16,463 nt of DNA from Immundisolibacter sp. (GTDB taxonomy: Bacteria > Pseudomonadota > Gammaproteobacteria > Immundisolibacterales > Immundisolibacteraceae). Below, piece after piece: positions 1-7,903 of the stretch (position 1 is its first letter; each line of letters starts with the position of its first letter). The stretch is taken from contig NZ_JBFIII010000069.1 of assembly GCF_041601295.1 (NCBI RefSeq), forward strand, positions 1 through 16,463, written 5' to 3'. Below the pieces are notes generated by a model. It saw only the letters and a list, made by a program, of their open reading frames with translations, searched no databases and was not told the DNA's origin. The translations under genes and the position numbers were made by a program.

Positions 1-480
1 CTCGACCGGCAGCCACAGCGATTCACTGCCCTGATCGAACGCCAGCGTGCCACTGTTATACAGAAGCCCGGATACGCCAAACTCCACCGCCTGTCCGTCA
101 AGGCTGGCGCGGTAACTTGCCACCGCGCCGCTGAGTGGGCTGTAGACGATGACGAATGGCTGCCCGCCGATGCGATCGTTGACCACCTCGTGCCAGACCA
201 ACACAGCGCGCGGATAAGCCCGTGCCAGGCCATTGATGACCACTCCGACCACCCGTTCCTCGAAGCCCATGCTGACTTCGCCCACCGGCTTGAACTTCGG
301 TGCGGTCAGGGCAGGAATGCCGTTGCGCGGCTGGCCCCCGTGCACGAGGCCGGCCGGGGGCAAAGCCAGATTCGAAACATCGAAGCCGTTCCAGTCCTCG
401 GCACCGGCATCGGCTCGCGCGACGGTGCCCAGTGCCAGCAGCAGGCCGGCCGCGAGCCACCGCCCGGCCGTTCGGCGCAT
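1..480 (-). CDS. DUF3179 domain secreted protein, C-terminal part outside window
   Basis: I translated this by hand; 160 codons are in the window and the frame runs off its left edge. Residues 1-24 look like a signal peptide: two arginines, a run of Leu/Ala, then an ARA/ADA cleavage region, so the product is probably exported. The rest matches DUF3179 as I know it: GIPAL near residue 50, an INGLARAYPRAVLVWHEVVND block, IGGQPFVIVY, and FGVSGLLYNS followed by ESLW. The family has no settled biochemical function. The usual Cys-Pro-Leu-Cys motif reads SPLS here, so both cysteines are replaced by serine. The ATG overlaps the stop of the upstream korB-type gene by one base (TAATG) and has no clear Shine-Dalgarno, which suggests translational coupling and makes it the last known member of that operon. 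Family assignment is fairly secure; function is unknown. Confidence 0.8.
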   Translation of the reverse strand, partial: MRRTAGRWLAAGLLLALGTVARADAGAEDWNGFDVSNLALPPAGLVHGGQPRNGIPALTAPKFKPVGEVSMGFEERVVGVVINGLARAYPRAVLVWHEVVNDRIGGQPFVIVYSPLSGAVASYRASLDGQAVEFGVSGLLYNSGTLAFDQGSESLWLPVE

Positions 481-1535
481 TACCGAAGAGCCGCGTTGAT
501 GGCGTCCAGCGCCGCCGCGCCAGGGCAAAGGTTTTGCATGGGCAGCCGGTTGAGTGCCGTGGTATCCGTGCCTAGCATGTCGTGCATCTCCATCGGCTCG
601 GCATCCAGGTACAGCAACCCGGTGGGTATGGCGCCGTCGGTCTGCTGGCGTTGCAGGTAGTTCATGGCACCCGCCCGGTCGTACGGGTCGTAATCCGGCG
701 CCAGCTTTCTCAGGTGCAGGGTCGAGCCATCGTGCAGGGTCACGGCCACCCGTTCGCCGGGTGCATAGGCCGTGGTGATCTCCTGCGCAAGCGGCACGAA
801 GTCGGCGGCCACCAGCGGCCGTTCATGGCGGCGGATGTGGCTGTAGCTCTTGGTCGAGGCTTCGTGGTTGTTGAAGGTGACGCAGGGCGAGATGACATCA
901 ATGAAGGCGAAGCCCGGGTACGCAATGGCCGCCTTCAGCAGCGGTACCAGCTGCTCCTTGTCGCCAGAGAAGCTGCGTGCGACAAAGCCGGCGCCCATCT
1001 GCAGCGCCAGTTGCACCAGGTCGATGGAAGGATACGCGTTGGCCTTGCCGGCCTTGTTCTTGGATCCGGGATCCGTGGTGGCCGAGAACTGCCCCTTGGT
1101 CAGGCCGTAGGTGCCGTTGTTCTCGACCATGTAGAGCATGTTCACGCCGCGCCGGATGGCGTGGATGAACTGCCCGATGCCTATGGAGGCGGTGTCGCCG
1201 TCCCCGGATACGCCGATATAGACCAGTTCGCGGTTGGCGGCGCTGGCGCCGGATGCGATGGACGGCATGCGGCCGTGCACGGAGTTGAAGCCGTGTGCCG
1301 GTCCAAGGAAGTAGGTGGGTGTCTTGGACGAGCATCCGATGCCCGACAGTTTGCCGACCCGGTGCGGCGGCAGATCGAGTTCGAAGCAGGCCTGGATCAG
1401 CGCCGCGCTGACCGAGTCGTGGCCGCAGCCGGCGCACAGCGTGGACAGCGATCCCTCGTAATCGCGGCGGGTCAGGCCCAGCGCGTTCTTGGGCAACTGC
1501 GGGTGGTGGATCTTGGGTTTCGGCAGGTAGCTCAC
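480..1535 (-). CDS. korB: 2-oxoacid:ferredoxin oxidoreductase, beta (TPP-binding) subunit
   Basis: 351 aa, the usual length for a KorB/PorB-type beta subunit. It carries the thiamine diphosphate site: GDGD at 111-114 and VENNGTYGLTKGQ at 137-149 form the Mg-TPP binding fold. Four cysteines that can ligate a [4Fe-4S] cluster are visible at C34, C37 (CAGCGH), C68 (GIGCSS) and C218 (SPCVTFN). The enzyme decarboxylates a 2-oxoacid, probably 2-oxoglutarate, to the acyl-CoA and passes electrons to ferredoxin in the cytoplasm. The start is GTG, and GTGA overlaps the stop of the alpha-subunit gene by 4 nt, so the two are co-translated. The choice of 2-oxoglutarate over pyruvate or another oxoacid is inferred from the gamma-alpha fusion architecture of its partner and is not proven by sequence. 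Confidence 0.93.
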   Translation of the reverse strand: MSYLPKPKIHHPQLPKNALGLTRRDYEGSLSTLCAGCGHDSVSAALIQACFELDLPPHRVGKLSGIGCSSKTPTYFLGPAHGFNSVHGRMPSIASGASAANRELVYIGVSGDGDTASIGIGQFIHAIRRGVNMLYMVENNGTYGLTKGQFSATTDPGSKNKAGKANAYPSIDLVQLALQMGAGFVARSFSGDKEQLVPLLKAAIAYPGFAFIDVISPCVTFNNHEASTKSYSHIRRHERPLVAADFVPLAQEITTAYAPGERVAVTLHDGSTLHLRKLAPDYDPYDRAGAMNYLQRQQTDGAIPTGLLYLDAEPMEMHDMLGTDTTALNRLPMQNLCPGAAALDAINAALR

Positions 1536-3361
1536 GCGGAGGCTCCCATGGCGAGTGCGCGCACCGGTTCGAGGTGTGCGCCGATGCTGCGAACAAGAAA
1601 ATCGGCCGTGACCGGCATGCCGTCGTAGTTGAGCACGGGTACCAGCTTGGCCGGATTGAGGTTGCCCTCGATCAGCAACAGGGCGCGCAGTTGGCCATCG
1701 CGATTCTGCTCGACCACGAACACGGTGTCGTGGCCGGCGATGAAGTCATGCACCTGTTGCGTGAACGGGAAGGCACGCAGCCGCAGCGCGTCCAGTTCCA
1801 TGCCCTGTGCCGACAGCGCGTCCAGTGCCTCGGGCATGACTTCGGCGCTGGTGCCGAAATACAGCACACCGCTGCTGGAGCCGGGTTGGCGCTCGACGAT
1901 GGCGTCCGGCACCAGGGTTGCCGCGGTGTCGAACTTGCGGCGCAGGCGATCCACATTGTCCTGGTACTTGGCGCCGTCCTCGGTGTAGGCACCCAGGCGG
2001 TCGTGTCCGGAACCGCGGGTGAAGAAGGCCCCTTTGTCCGGGTGGGTGCCGGGCAAAGTGCGGTAGGGGATTGCATCGCCGTCGACGTCGAGATAGCGGT
2101 AGAACTGGACGCCATCATCGAGCTGCTGGGTGGTCAGCACCTTGCCGCGATCCGGGACATAGCTGTCTTCCCAGGTCAGTGGCTCGGACAGCCAGTCGTT
2201 CATCCCCAGGTCAAGATCGCTCATCACCAGCACTGGCGTTTGCAGGCGTTCGGCCAGATCAAACGCCTGCACCGACAACTCGAAGCATTCCTTGGGCGAA
2301 GCCGGGAACAGCAGCACGTGCTTGGTGTCCCCATGCGAGGCGTAGGCCGACGACAGCAAATCAGGCTGCTGGGTGCGGGTCGGCATTCCGGTGGACGGCC
2401 CGCAGCGCTGAATGTCGAACAACACCACCGGGATTTCCGCGTAGTAGGCCAGCCCCAGGAATTCGGTCATCAGGGACACGCCGGGGCCGCTGGTGGCGGT
2501 AAACGACCGCGCACCGTTCCAGGCTGCGCCGACCACCATGCCGATGGCGGCGAGCTCGTCTTCCGCCTGCAGGATGGCGTAACGCTTGCTGCCGTCCGGG
2601 TTGACGCGAAACTCCTCGCAATAGGCGCTGAACGCATCCACCAGCGAGGTGGAGGGTGTGATCGGATACCAGGCGGCAACCGTCGCACCGGCGTACACGC
2701 AGCCCAGGCCCGCCGCCGAGTTGCCGTCCATGAGGATGCGATCGCCGATCGCGTCGCGTCGCTCGGCGTGCATGGGCAGCGGGCAGGCAAAGCGCTCCGT
2801 GGCCGCTGCATGGCCCAACTGAAAGGCCTTGATGTTGGGCGGGATCAGTTTTTCCTTACCCTGGAACTGCTCGCCGATCATCTGTTCGACCACTTCCGGC
2901 TCGATGTTCAGCAACGCCGACAGCACGCCGACGTAAACGATATTCTTGAACAGCAGGCGCTGGCGCGGATTGGCGAACTCGCGCGTCACCAGTTCGGTCA
3001 GCGGCACGTCCAGGAAGTTGATGTCACTGCGGCGCAACTCGGGCGCCAGGGGCTTGGACGAGTCGTACAACAGGTAGCCGCCCGGTTCCACGCTGCGCAC
3101 GTCCTCGGCGAAGGTCTGGCCATTCATCGCCACCATCAGGTCCACCGTGCCGCGGCGACCGGTGTAGCCGGCTTCGCTGACGCGGATTTCGAACCAGGTG
3201 GGCAGGCCCTGGATGTTGGACGGGAAGATGTTCTTTGGCCCGACCGGCAGGCCCATGCGAAATAGCGCCCGCGCCACCAGACCATTGGCACTGGCCGAGC
3301 CGGTGCCGTTGACGTTGGCGAAGCGCAGGACGAATTCGTTGACCTTGGCTAGACGTGACAT
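1532..3361 (-). CDS. korA: 2-oxoacid:ferredoxin oxidoreductase, fused gamma/alpha subunit
   Basis: 609 aa from the ATG at 3361. Residues about 15-190 are the gamma (acceptor oxidoreductase) domain, starting NVNGTGSASANG at 17-27. Residues about 215-450 are the alpha pyrimidine-binding domain with YPITPSTS at 232-239 and SGPG at 291-294, followed by the domain II and C-terminal regions. A gamma-alpha fusion plus a separate beta subunit is the two-subunit KorAB layout known from 2-oxoglutarate:ferredoxin oxidoreductases. No ferredoxin-type delta domain is present; that role could be filled by the upstream FAD/Fe-S protein. The frame stays open to 3667, but the extra 102 residues are arginine-rich shadow of the upstream gene. 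The chosen ATG lies within that gene's last codons, a 13-nt overlap, as expected in a coupled operon. Confidence 0.92.
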   Translation of the reverse strand: MSRLAKVNEFVLRFANVNGTGSASANGLVARALFRMGLPVGPKNIFPSNIQGLPTWFEIRVSEAGYTGRRGTVDLMVAMNGQTFAEDVRSVEPGGYLLYDSSKPLAPELRRSDINFLDVPLTELVTREFANPRQRLLFKNIVYVGVLSALLNIEPEVVEQMIGEQFQGKEKLIPPNIKAFQLGHAAATERFACPLPMHAERRDAIGDRILMDGNSAAGLGCVYAGATVAAWYPITPSTSLVDAFSAYCEEFRVNPDGSKRYAILQAEDELAAIGMVVGAAWNGARSFTATSGPGVSLMTEFLGLAYYAEIPVVLFDIQRCGPSTGMPTRTQQPDLLSSAYASHGDTKHVLLFPASPKECFELSVQAFDLAERLQTPVLVMSDLDLGMNDWLSEPLTWEDSYVPDRGKVLTTQQLDDGVQFYRYLDVDGDAIPYRTLPGTHPDKGAFFTRGSGHDRLGAYTEDGAKYQDNVDRLRRKFDTAATLVPDAIVERQPGSSSGVLYFGTSAEVMPEALDALSAQGMELDALRLRAFPFTQQVHDFIAGHDTVFVVEQNRDGQLRALLLIEGNLNPAKLVPVLNYDGMPVTADFLVRSIGAHLEPVRALAMGASA

Positions 3362-5160
3362 GTGCCACCTGCTTGCGGGAGTTTGATGGAGGATTTCTGC
3401 ATGTCCCAGGCGCCGGTTGGGCACCGTTCGGCACAGAAGCCGCAGTGCAGGCACACATCCTCGTCCTTGACCATGACCCGCCCGGTCGGCACCGGGTCGG
3501 ACACGTACAGCGGCTGGTCCAGGTTGGTCGCTGGCGCCAGCAGCCGCGTGCGCAGGTCCGATTCCTCGCCGTTGCTGGTGAAGGTGATGCAGTCTTCCGG
3601 GCAGATGTCGACGCAGGCGTCGCACTCGATGCACAGGCTCTCGGTGAACACGGTCTGCACGTCGCAATTAAGGCAACGGGCGGCTTCCTTGTAGGCCAGC
3701 TCGACGTCGAAGCCCAGTTCCACTTCGATCTTGATGTTCTTGAGTGTCTTGAACTTGTCGGCGTGGGGCACGGCAAAGCGCCCGGCGGCCGAGAAGTCGT
3801 TGCCGTAGCTCCAGTCGTGCATACCCATCTTCTGGCTGACCAGGGTCACTCCCACCGCTGGCCGGTCGGTCTTCAGATCACCACCCTGGCACAGCAGGTC
3901 GATGGAGATCGCCGCGGCATGGCCGTGCGCCACGGCCCAGATAATATTCTTGGGACCCAAGGCTGCGTCGCCACCGAAAAACACCTGCGGGTGGGTCGAC
4001 TGCAAGGTGTCCGGGTCGAGCTTGGGCATGTCCGCCTGGTCGAACTCGATGCCGATGTCGCGTTCGATCCACGGGAACGCATTTTCCTGGCCGATGGCCA
4101 TCAGCACGTCATCGCAGGGGATCAGCACCGGCGCCTCGCCGGTCGGCAGCAGCGTGCGTCGGCCGCGTTGGTCATACTCGGCGCGCATTTTCTCGAACCA
4201 GACCCCGGTCAGGCGGCCGTTTTCGAGCTCGAAGGACTTCGGCGCGTGGTAGTCCAGGATCGGAATGCCCTCGTGTGCGGCGTCTTCTTTTTCCCACGGC
4301 GAGGCTTTCATCTCGTCAAAGCCACTGCGCACGGTCACCGTGACTTGCTCGCCACCCAGGCGTAGCGCCGTGCGGCAGCAATCCATGGCCGTGTTGCCGC
4401 CGCCGATCACCACCACCCGCTTGCCGATTTTATTGACGTGTTCGAAGGCGACCGAGGCCAGCCAGTCGATGCCGATGTGAATATTGGCGCGGGCTTCCTG
4501 ACGGCCAGGAATTTCGAGGTCCCGCCCGTTTGGGGCCCCGGAGCCGACGAATACGGCATCGAAACCCTGCTTTAGCAACCAGCCCATGCTCTGTACAGGT
4601 TGCCCAAAGCGGCATTCCACGCCCATGTTGAGAATGCAGTCAACTTCCTCATCCAGTACCGATTCGGGCAACCGGAAGGCCGGAATCTGGCTGCGCATGG
4701 CGCCGCCACCGCGTGGTTCTTTTTCGTACAGCACCACCTCATAGCCGAGCGGTATCAGGTCGCGCGCCACCGCCAGCGAAGCGGGGCCGGCGCCCACCAA
4801 GGCAATGCGTTTGCCATTCTTGTCAGTGGGGATGGCTGGCAAATAGGGCGTTATGTCGTCCTTCAGATCGGCCGCGACGCGCTTCAGGCGGCAGATCGCG
4901 ACCGGCTTGTCTTCCACACGGCCGCGGCGACAGGCCGGCTCGCATGGCCGATCGCAGGTGCGCCCGAGGACGCCCGGGAACACGTTCGAGTACCAGTTCA
5001 GCATATACGAGTCGGTGTAGCGCCCGGCGGAGATCAGCCGTATGTATTCGGGCACGTTGGTATGGGCCGGACAGGCCCACTGACAGTCGACTACTTTATG
5101 AAAATGTTGCGGATCGGCTATATCGGTTTTTTTCAATGACGGAGCCCGTGGGCACGGCAA
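3349..5160 (-). CDS. FAD-dependent NAD(P) oxidoreductase with N-terminal Fe-S and C-terminal 2[4Fe-4S] domains
   Basis: Up to 603 aa. The N-terminal part (about 25-110) is the cysteine-rich domain shared with the glutamate synthase small subunit and dihydropyrimidine dehydrogenase: CQWACPAHT, then GRTCDRPCEPACRRG. An FAD site follows (GAGPAS at 123-128, one residue off the usual GAGPAG), then an NAD(P)-binding site (VIGGGNTAMD at 251-260) and AIGQ. The C-terminus has two [4Fe-4S] sets, C510/C513/C516/C520 and C570/C573/C576/C580, with an extra CLNC at 496-499. It probably shuttles electrons between the adjacent 2-oxoacid:ferredoxin oxidoreductase, ferredoxin and NAD(P). From memory, a gene of this type accompanies korAB in Thauera-like aromatic degraders. 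The start is uncertain: only TTG codons are available, at 5160 or 5136 (TTG AAA AAA), and neither has a good Shine-Dalgarno. An in-frame TAG lies just upstream of 5160. Confidence 0.88.
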   Translation of the reverse strand: MPCPRAPSLKKTDIADPQHFHKVVDCQWACPAHTNVPEYIRLISAGRYTDSYMLNWYSNVFPGVLGRTCDRPCEPACRRGRVEDKPVAICRLKRVAADLKDDITPYLPAIPTDKNGKRIALVGAGPASLAVARDLIPLGYEVVLYEKEPRGGGAMRSQIPAFRLPESVLDEEVDCILNMGVECRFGQPVQSMGWLLKQGFDAVFVGSGAPNGRDLEIPGRQEARANIHIGIDWLASVAFEHVNKIGKRVVVIGGGNTAMDCCRTALRLGGEQVTVTVRSGFDEMKASPWEKEDAAHEGIPILDYHAPKSFELENGRLTGVWFEKMRAEYDQRGRRTLLPTGEAPVLIPCDDVLMAIGQENAFPWIERDIGIEFDQADMPKLDPDTLQSTHPQVFFGGDAALGPKNIIWAVAHGHAAAISIDLLCQGGDLKTDRPAVGVTLVSQKMGMHDWSYGNDFSAAGRFAVPHADKFKTLKNIKIEVELGFDVELAYKEAARCLNCDVQTVFTESLCIECDACVDICPEDCITFTSNGEESDLRTRLLAPATNLDQPLYVSDPVPTGRVMVKDEDVCLHCGFCAERCPTGAWDMQKSSIKLPQAGGTCHV

Positions 5161-5287
5161 GGTTGGGGGGAGAGCGTCAGCCTAGACAGAAAATCCCCCT
5201 ATTGAACCACAAGCATCCCCACTGGCGCAGCGCAGCGGCAATTTTCATCCGCTGGGTTGACGGAAAACGCTGCAATATGCGGGGCTT

Positions 5288-5324
5288 CCCGCGGTGGCCG
5301 GGATGGCCCGTCGCCACGCGCGGG
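5288..5324 (-). other. Imperfect GC-rich hairpin in the leader of the kor operon
   Basis: CCCGCG at 5288-5293 pairs with CGCGGG at 5319-5324, and TGGC at 5295-5298 pairs with GCCA at 5313-5316, leaving a small internal loop (1 versus 2 nt) and a 14-nt apical loop. It lies between the transaldolase stop and the first gene of the kor operon, about 130-150 nt before the latter. No T-tract follows on either strand. It could be part of an untranslated leader or a pausing element. The remainder of the 242-bp gap shows no convincing -35/-10 pair. Confidence 0.4.
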
Positions 5325-5375
5325 ATTGCGTCGGCAAAGCTTCGACCGATACGACAGTGCGTCCGTGCGCTGCGC

Positions 5376-5401
5376 GAGCCGCTGAATGCAGTCAGCGGCT
5401 C
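5376..5401 (-). terminator. Hairpin directly after the transaldolase stop codon
   Basis: A perfect 10-bp inverted repeat, GAGCCGCTGA (5376-5385) and TCAGCGGCTC (5392-5401), with a 6-nt loop. It begins one base after the TAA of the transaldolase-family gene on the minus strand. There is no U-tract, so it may act as a weak or factor-assisted terminator or as a 3'-end stabiliser. Its position suggests that the kor operon downstream is transcribed mainly from its own promoter. Confidence 0.55.
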
Positions 5402-5402
5402 C

Positions 5403-6296
5403 TTAGCGACTGAACACCTCGGCATCGGCGCAAAACGCCTGCATGCCCAGATCGGTCAGCGGGTGGTCGGCCACACCGGCCAGTATCGCGGCTGGCACGG
5501 TCAGGATGTCGGCACCGGCGAGCAGCATTTCGGTCAGCTGTGCAGGGTTGCGGATGCTGGCCGCCAGCACTTCGGTGCGGATGTCGTAGTGGGCGAACAC
5601 CGTGACGATTTCCTGTACCAGCCGCGAGCCGGAGTCCTGCCGCGAGCCGCCGCAGGCGACGTATTCGGTGTTGTGAAAACGCGCCTCCCGGCCGGTCTGG
5701 TACAGCGAGTTGCCCGGTGAGCCCAGCTCGTCGTCGTGCTTGGCCAGGTAATCCGCTACCCGACCCAGGAACGGACTCACGCAACTGGCGCCCGCGTTGG
5801 CGGCCCAGAACGCCTGCGTGGTGTTGAACACCAGTGTGGCGTTGGTGTGGATGCGTTGCTGCCACAGTTCGCGGATCACCTTGAGCCCGGTGAGCGGATC
5901 GGCATTCGTGTCGACCGTCCGGTAGCCGCCGACCGGTACCTTGATGACCGCATTGCTACCGAGCGCCGCCAGCTCCTGTGCCTGCGCCAGCATGGCCTCG
6001 GGCGTCAGCGCGGTCAGCTCCAGGCTGACCGGGTTGGGGGCCAGCAAGATCAGAATCTCGGTTAGCATTTCCTTGGCCTGCTGCCAGGAGTTGGCGCCGG
6101 CTTTCTTGACCAGGGTCGGATTGGTGGTCACGCCGTTGATGATGCCGGCCCGGTACAGCGGCTCGATGTCGCGGATATTGGCGCTGTCGGCGAAGATACG
6201 CGGCGCCGCGCGGGCCGGGTGGCGTTGGTCATGGGTCAGCGGCATGCCGCGTCGGCGTTGCTGGATGGCGGGGCTGAACTGGGCGGGATTGAACAT
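5403..6296 (-). CDS. Transaldolase / fructose-6-phosphate aldolase family protein
   Basis: 297 aa, somewhat longer than the compact FSA-type (about 220 aa) and near the short end of classical transaldolases. The first 33 residues are a basic, probably flexible extension. The barrel core starts at IFADSAN (Asp37), followed by GVTTNPTLVKKAG (55-67) and the Schiff-base lysine candidate Lys119 in VIKVPV. TLVFNTTQAFWAANAG (154-169) leads into SPFLGRVADY. Chemistry expected from the family is transfer or cleavage of a dihydroxyacetone-type C3 unit from a sugar phosphate in the cytoplasm; the exact substrate cannot be read here. AGGAA lies 7 nt before the ATG and supports this start. It is divergent from the ring-hydroxylating oxygenase gene and upstream of the kor operon on the same strand. 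Confidence 0.85.
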   Translation of the reverse strand: MFNPAQFSPAIQQRRRGMPLTHDQRHPARAAPRIFADSANIRDIEPLYRAGIINGVTTNPTLVKKAGANSWQQAKEMLTEILILLAPNPVSLELTALTPEAMLAQAQELAALGSNAVIKVPVGGYRTVDTNADPLTGLKVIRELWQQRIHTNATLVFNTTQAFWAANAGASCVSPFLGRVADYLAKHDDELGSPGNSLYQTGREARFHNTEYVACGGSRQDSGSRLVQEIVTVFAHYDIRTEVLAASIRNPAQLTEMLLAGADILTVPAAILAGVADHPLTDLGMQAFCADAEVFSR

Positions 6297-6322
6297 GATG
6301 GGTTCCTGGGCGGGGACGCCCG

Positions 6323-6328
6323 ATTCTA
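6323..6328 (-). promoter_or_regulatory. Candidate -10 box of the transaldolase-family gene
   Basis: The minus strand reads TAGAAT 27 nt before the ATG, leaving a roughly 20-nt leader that contains the AGGAA ribosome binding site. No good -35 hexamer is found at 16-18 nt, so this is weak. The other direction, toward the Rieske gene, shows no convincing sigma-70 pair. Confidence 0.28.
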
Positions 6329-6460
6329 ACCAACGCCGGTTTTTGCTGTTCGACGTCGGGTGGGTGTGTGAAGCTGGAGTATCCGTCAGTGCCCAGAGAC
6401 GATTAAAGTAAACGATCGATAGGCCGGCGTGAGGCGTTGGCGTAAAACCGGAGACATCTC

Positions 6461-7768
6461 ATGAACAAACCCCGCGATGCCGGCCTAAGTGACACGCATT
6501 TCATCCGTATCGACCCGGAGCGGTGCGAATTTCTGGTGCCGCGCTGGGCATTTACAGACCAGGCCGTGCTGGACAAGGAGCGCGCAGAAATCTTCAGTCG
6601 CTGCTGGCTCTACGTCGGCCATGCGTCGGAAATACCCAAGCCCGGCGACTTCGTGGTCCGCAAGGTCGGCGGCCGGCAGCTTTTCCTGTGGCGTGGCGAG
6701 GACGACCAGCCGCGGGTCTACTTCAATACCTGCACGCATCGCGGCGCCATCGTGTGTCGCGAGAGGCAGGGCAACGCCAAGCGTCTGACCTGCCCCTACC
6801 ACGGCTGGACCTACGACACCCGTGGCGGCATGGTCGAGCAGCCAGGTGCCAGCGGTTTTCCCGACGATTTCTTCGCCAACGGCGCCAAGGATCTGAAGTC
6901 ACCGGCCAAGGTCGACAGTTATCGCGATTTCGTGTTCGTGAACTTCGATCCGGAGGCCGTGGACCTGAAAACTTACCTCGCCGGTGCTGCCGAGTACCTG
7001 GACGTGGTGGCCGATCAGGGCGAGCACGGCATGGAAGTGACCCCCGGCGAGCAGGCCTACTCCATGCGTGCAAACTGGAAATTGCTGTACGAGAACAGCG
7101 CCGATGGCTACCACGCCATCACCGCCCACGCGTCCTATTTCGATTACCTGCGCGCCACGGTCGGCGTGTTCCGTGAGGATTTCAATCCCCACGAGGTTGG
7201 TGGCGGCGGCAAGAGCCTGGGCAATGGCCACGCGGTTATCGAGTACCAGGCGCCCTGGGGCCGGCCGGTGGCTCAGTGGGTGCCGCAATGGGGCGAGTCG
7301 GGCAAGGAGGAGGTCGGTCGGGTCAAGGCGGAACTTGCCAGCCGACTGGGCGAGCAGCGGGCGGACCGCATCGCCAACTGGAACCGCAACATCCTGATAT
7401 TTCCGAACCTCATCATCAACGACATCATGGGGCTGACCATTCGCACCTTCCAGCCAATCAACCCGGGCTATCTGGAAGTGACCGCCTGGTCACTGGCGCC
7501 GCGTGGTGAGCATCAGGAAATGCGCGCCTGGCGGCAGTACAACTTCAACGAGTTCCTGGGCCCGGCCGGCTTCGCCACGCCGGACGATGTGGAAATGCTC
7601 GAACTGTGCCAGCAGGCCTACCAGAACATGCCGGAAGTCGGCTGGAACGATATTTCCAAGGGCATGAACCGACCGGACAACAACCAGGGCGACGATGAGG
7701 TGCAGATGCGCTCGTTCTGGATTCGCTGGGACGAACTCATGGGCGCTGCCCGGCACGAGAAAGTCTGA
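6461..7768 (+). CDS. Rieske non-heme iron ring-hydroxylating oxygenase, alpha subunit
   Basis: 435 aa, a normal length. The Rieske [2Fe-2S] ligands are C91, H93 (CTHRG) and C111, H114 (CPYHGWTYD). The mononuclear iron site is in ENSADGYHAITAH: H218 and H223, with D215 as the bridging aspartate; the third ligand is D375 or D376 in GFATPDDVEMLE. All catalytic residues are present, so it should be active. The protein adds both atoms of O2 to an aromatic ring, usually giving a cis-dihydrodiol. The substrate cannot be deduced; the gene set recalls p-cumate or biphenyl/PAH-type pathways. GGAG lies 7 nt before the ATG. It is first of four plus-strand catabolic genes, but no ferredoxin or reductase gene is present to feed it electrons. 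Confidence 0.93.
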   Translation: MNKPRDAGLSDTHFIRIDPERCEFLVPRWAFTDQAVLDKERAEIFSRCWLYVGHASEIPKPGDFVVRKVGGRQLFLWRGEDDQPRVYFNTCTHRGAIVCRERQGNAKRLTCPYHGWTYDTRGGMVEQPGASGFPDDFFANGAKDLKSPAKVDSYRDFVFVNFDPEAVDLKTYLAGAAEYLDVVADQGEHGMEVTPGEQAYSMRANWKLLYENSADGYHAITAHASYFDYLRATVGVFREDFNPHEVGGGGKSLGNGHAVIEYQAPWGRPVAQWVPQWGESGKEEVGRVKAELASRLGEQRADRIANWNRNILIFPNLIINDIMGLTIRTFQPINPGYLEVTAWSLAPRGEHQEMRAWRQYNFNEFLGPAGFATPDDVEMLELCQQAYQNMPEVGWNDISKGMNRPDNNQGDDEVQMRSFWIRWDELMGAARHEKV

Positions 7769-7781
7769 ATAAGCCCAACCT

Positions 7782-7878
7782 GGACTTCTCAGACCACGGA
7801 GTCCGAAAGGCGTGACTTTCGAATTCCTTCAACTCGACGTCTGGAAGACGTCGAGTTGGTGGCACATCCCTGTGCCAC
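7782..7878 (+). other. Run of hairpins between oxygenase alpha and beta genes
   Basis: The 135-bp gap holds consecutive inverted repeats. The strongest is CAACTCGACGTCT (7830-7842) with its perfect 13-nt complement at 7846-7858 around a GGA loop. It abuts GTGGCACA (7859-7866) paired with TGTGCCAC (7871-7878) around a 4-nt loop. Weaker stems precede them: GGACT/AGTCC (7782-7786, 7800-7804) and CGAAAG/CTTTCG (7804-7809, 7816-7821). No T-tract follows, so this is not a classical terminator; it may set mRNA processing or the alpha:beta expression ratio. The beta-subunit start lies 25 nt after the last stem. Confidence 0.7.
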
Positions 7879-7903
7879 GGATCACGCTAAACACGGGGGA
7901 ATT

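Noticed and set aside
1574..3265. Long plus-strand open frame of 563 codons opposite korA, and a similar one at 582-1628
   Set aside because: Both lie antisense to genes with clear family motifs, their translations are low in recognisable structure, and GC-rich DNA commonly gives such shadow frames.
3362..3667. 102-codon N-terminal extension of korA
   Set aside because: It is arginine-rich, overlaps the conserved ferredoxin domain of the upstream gene in another frame, and precedes the family's normal start.
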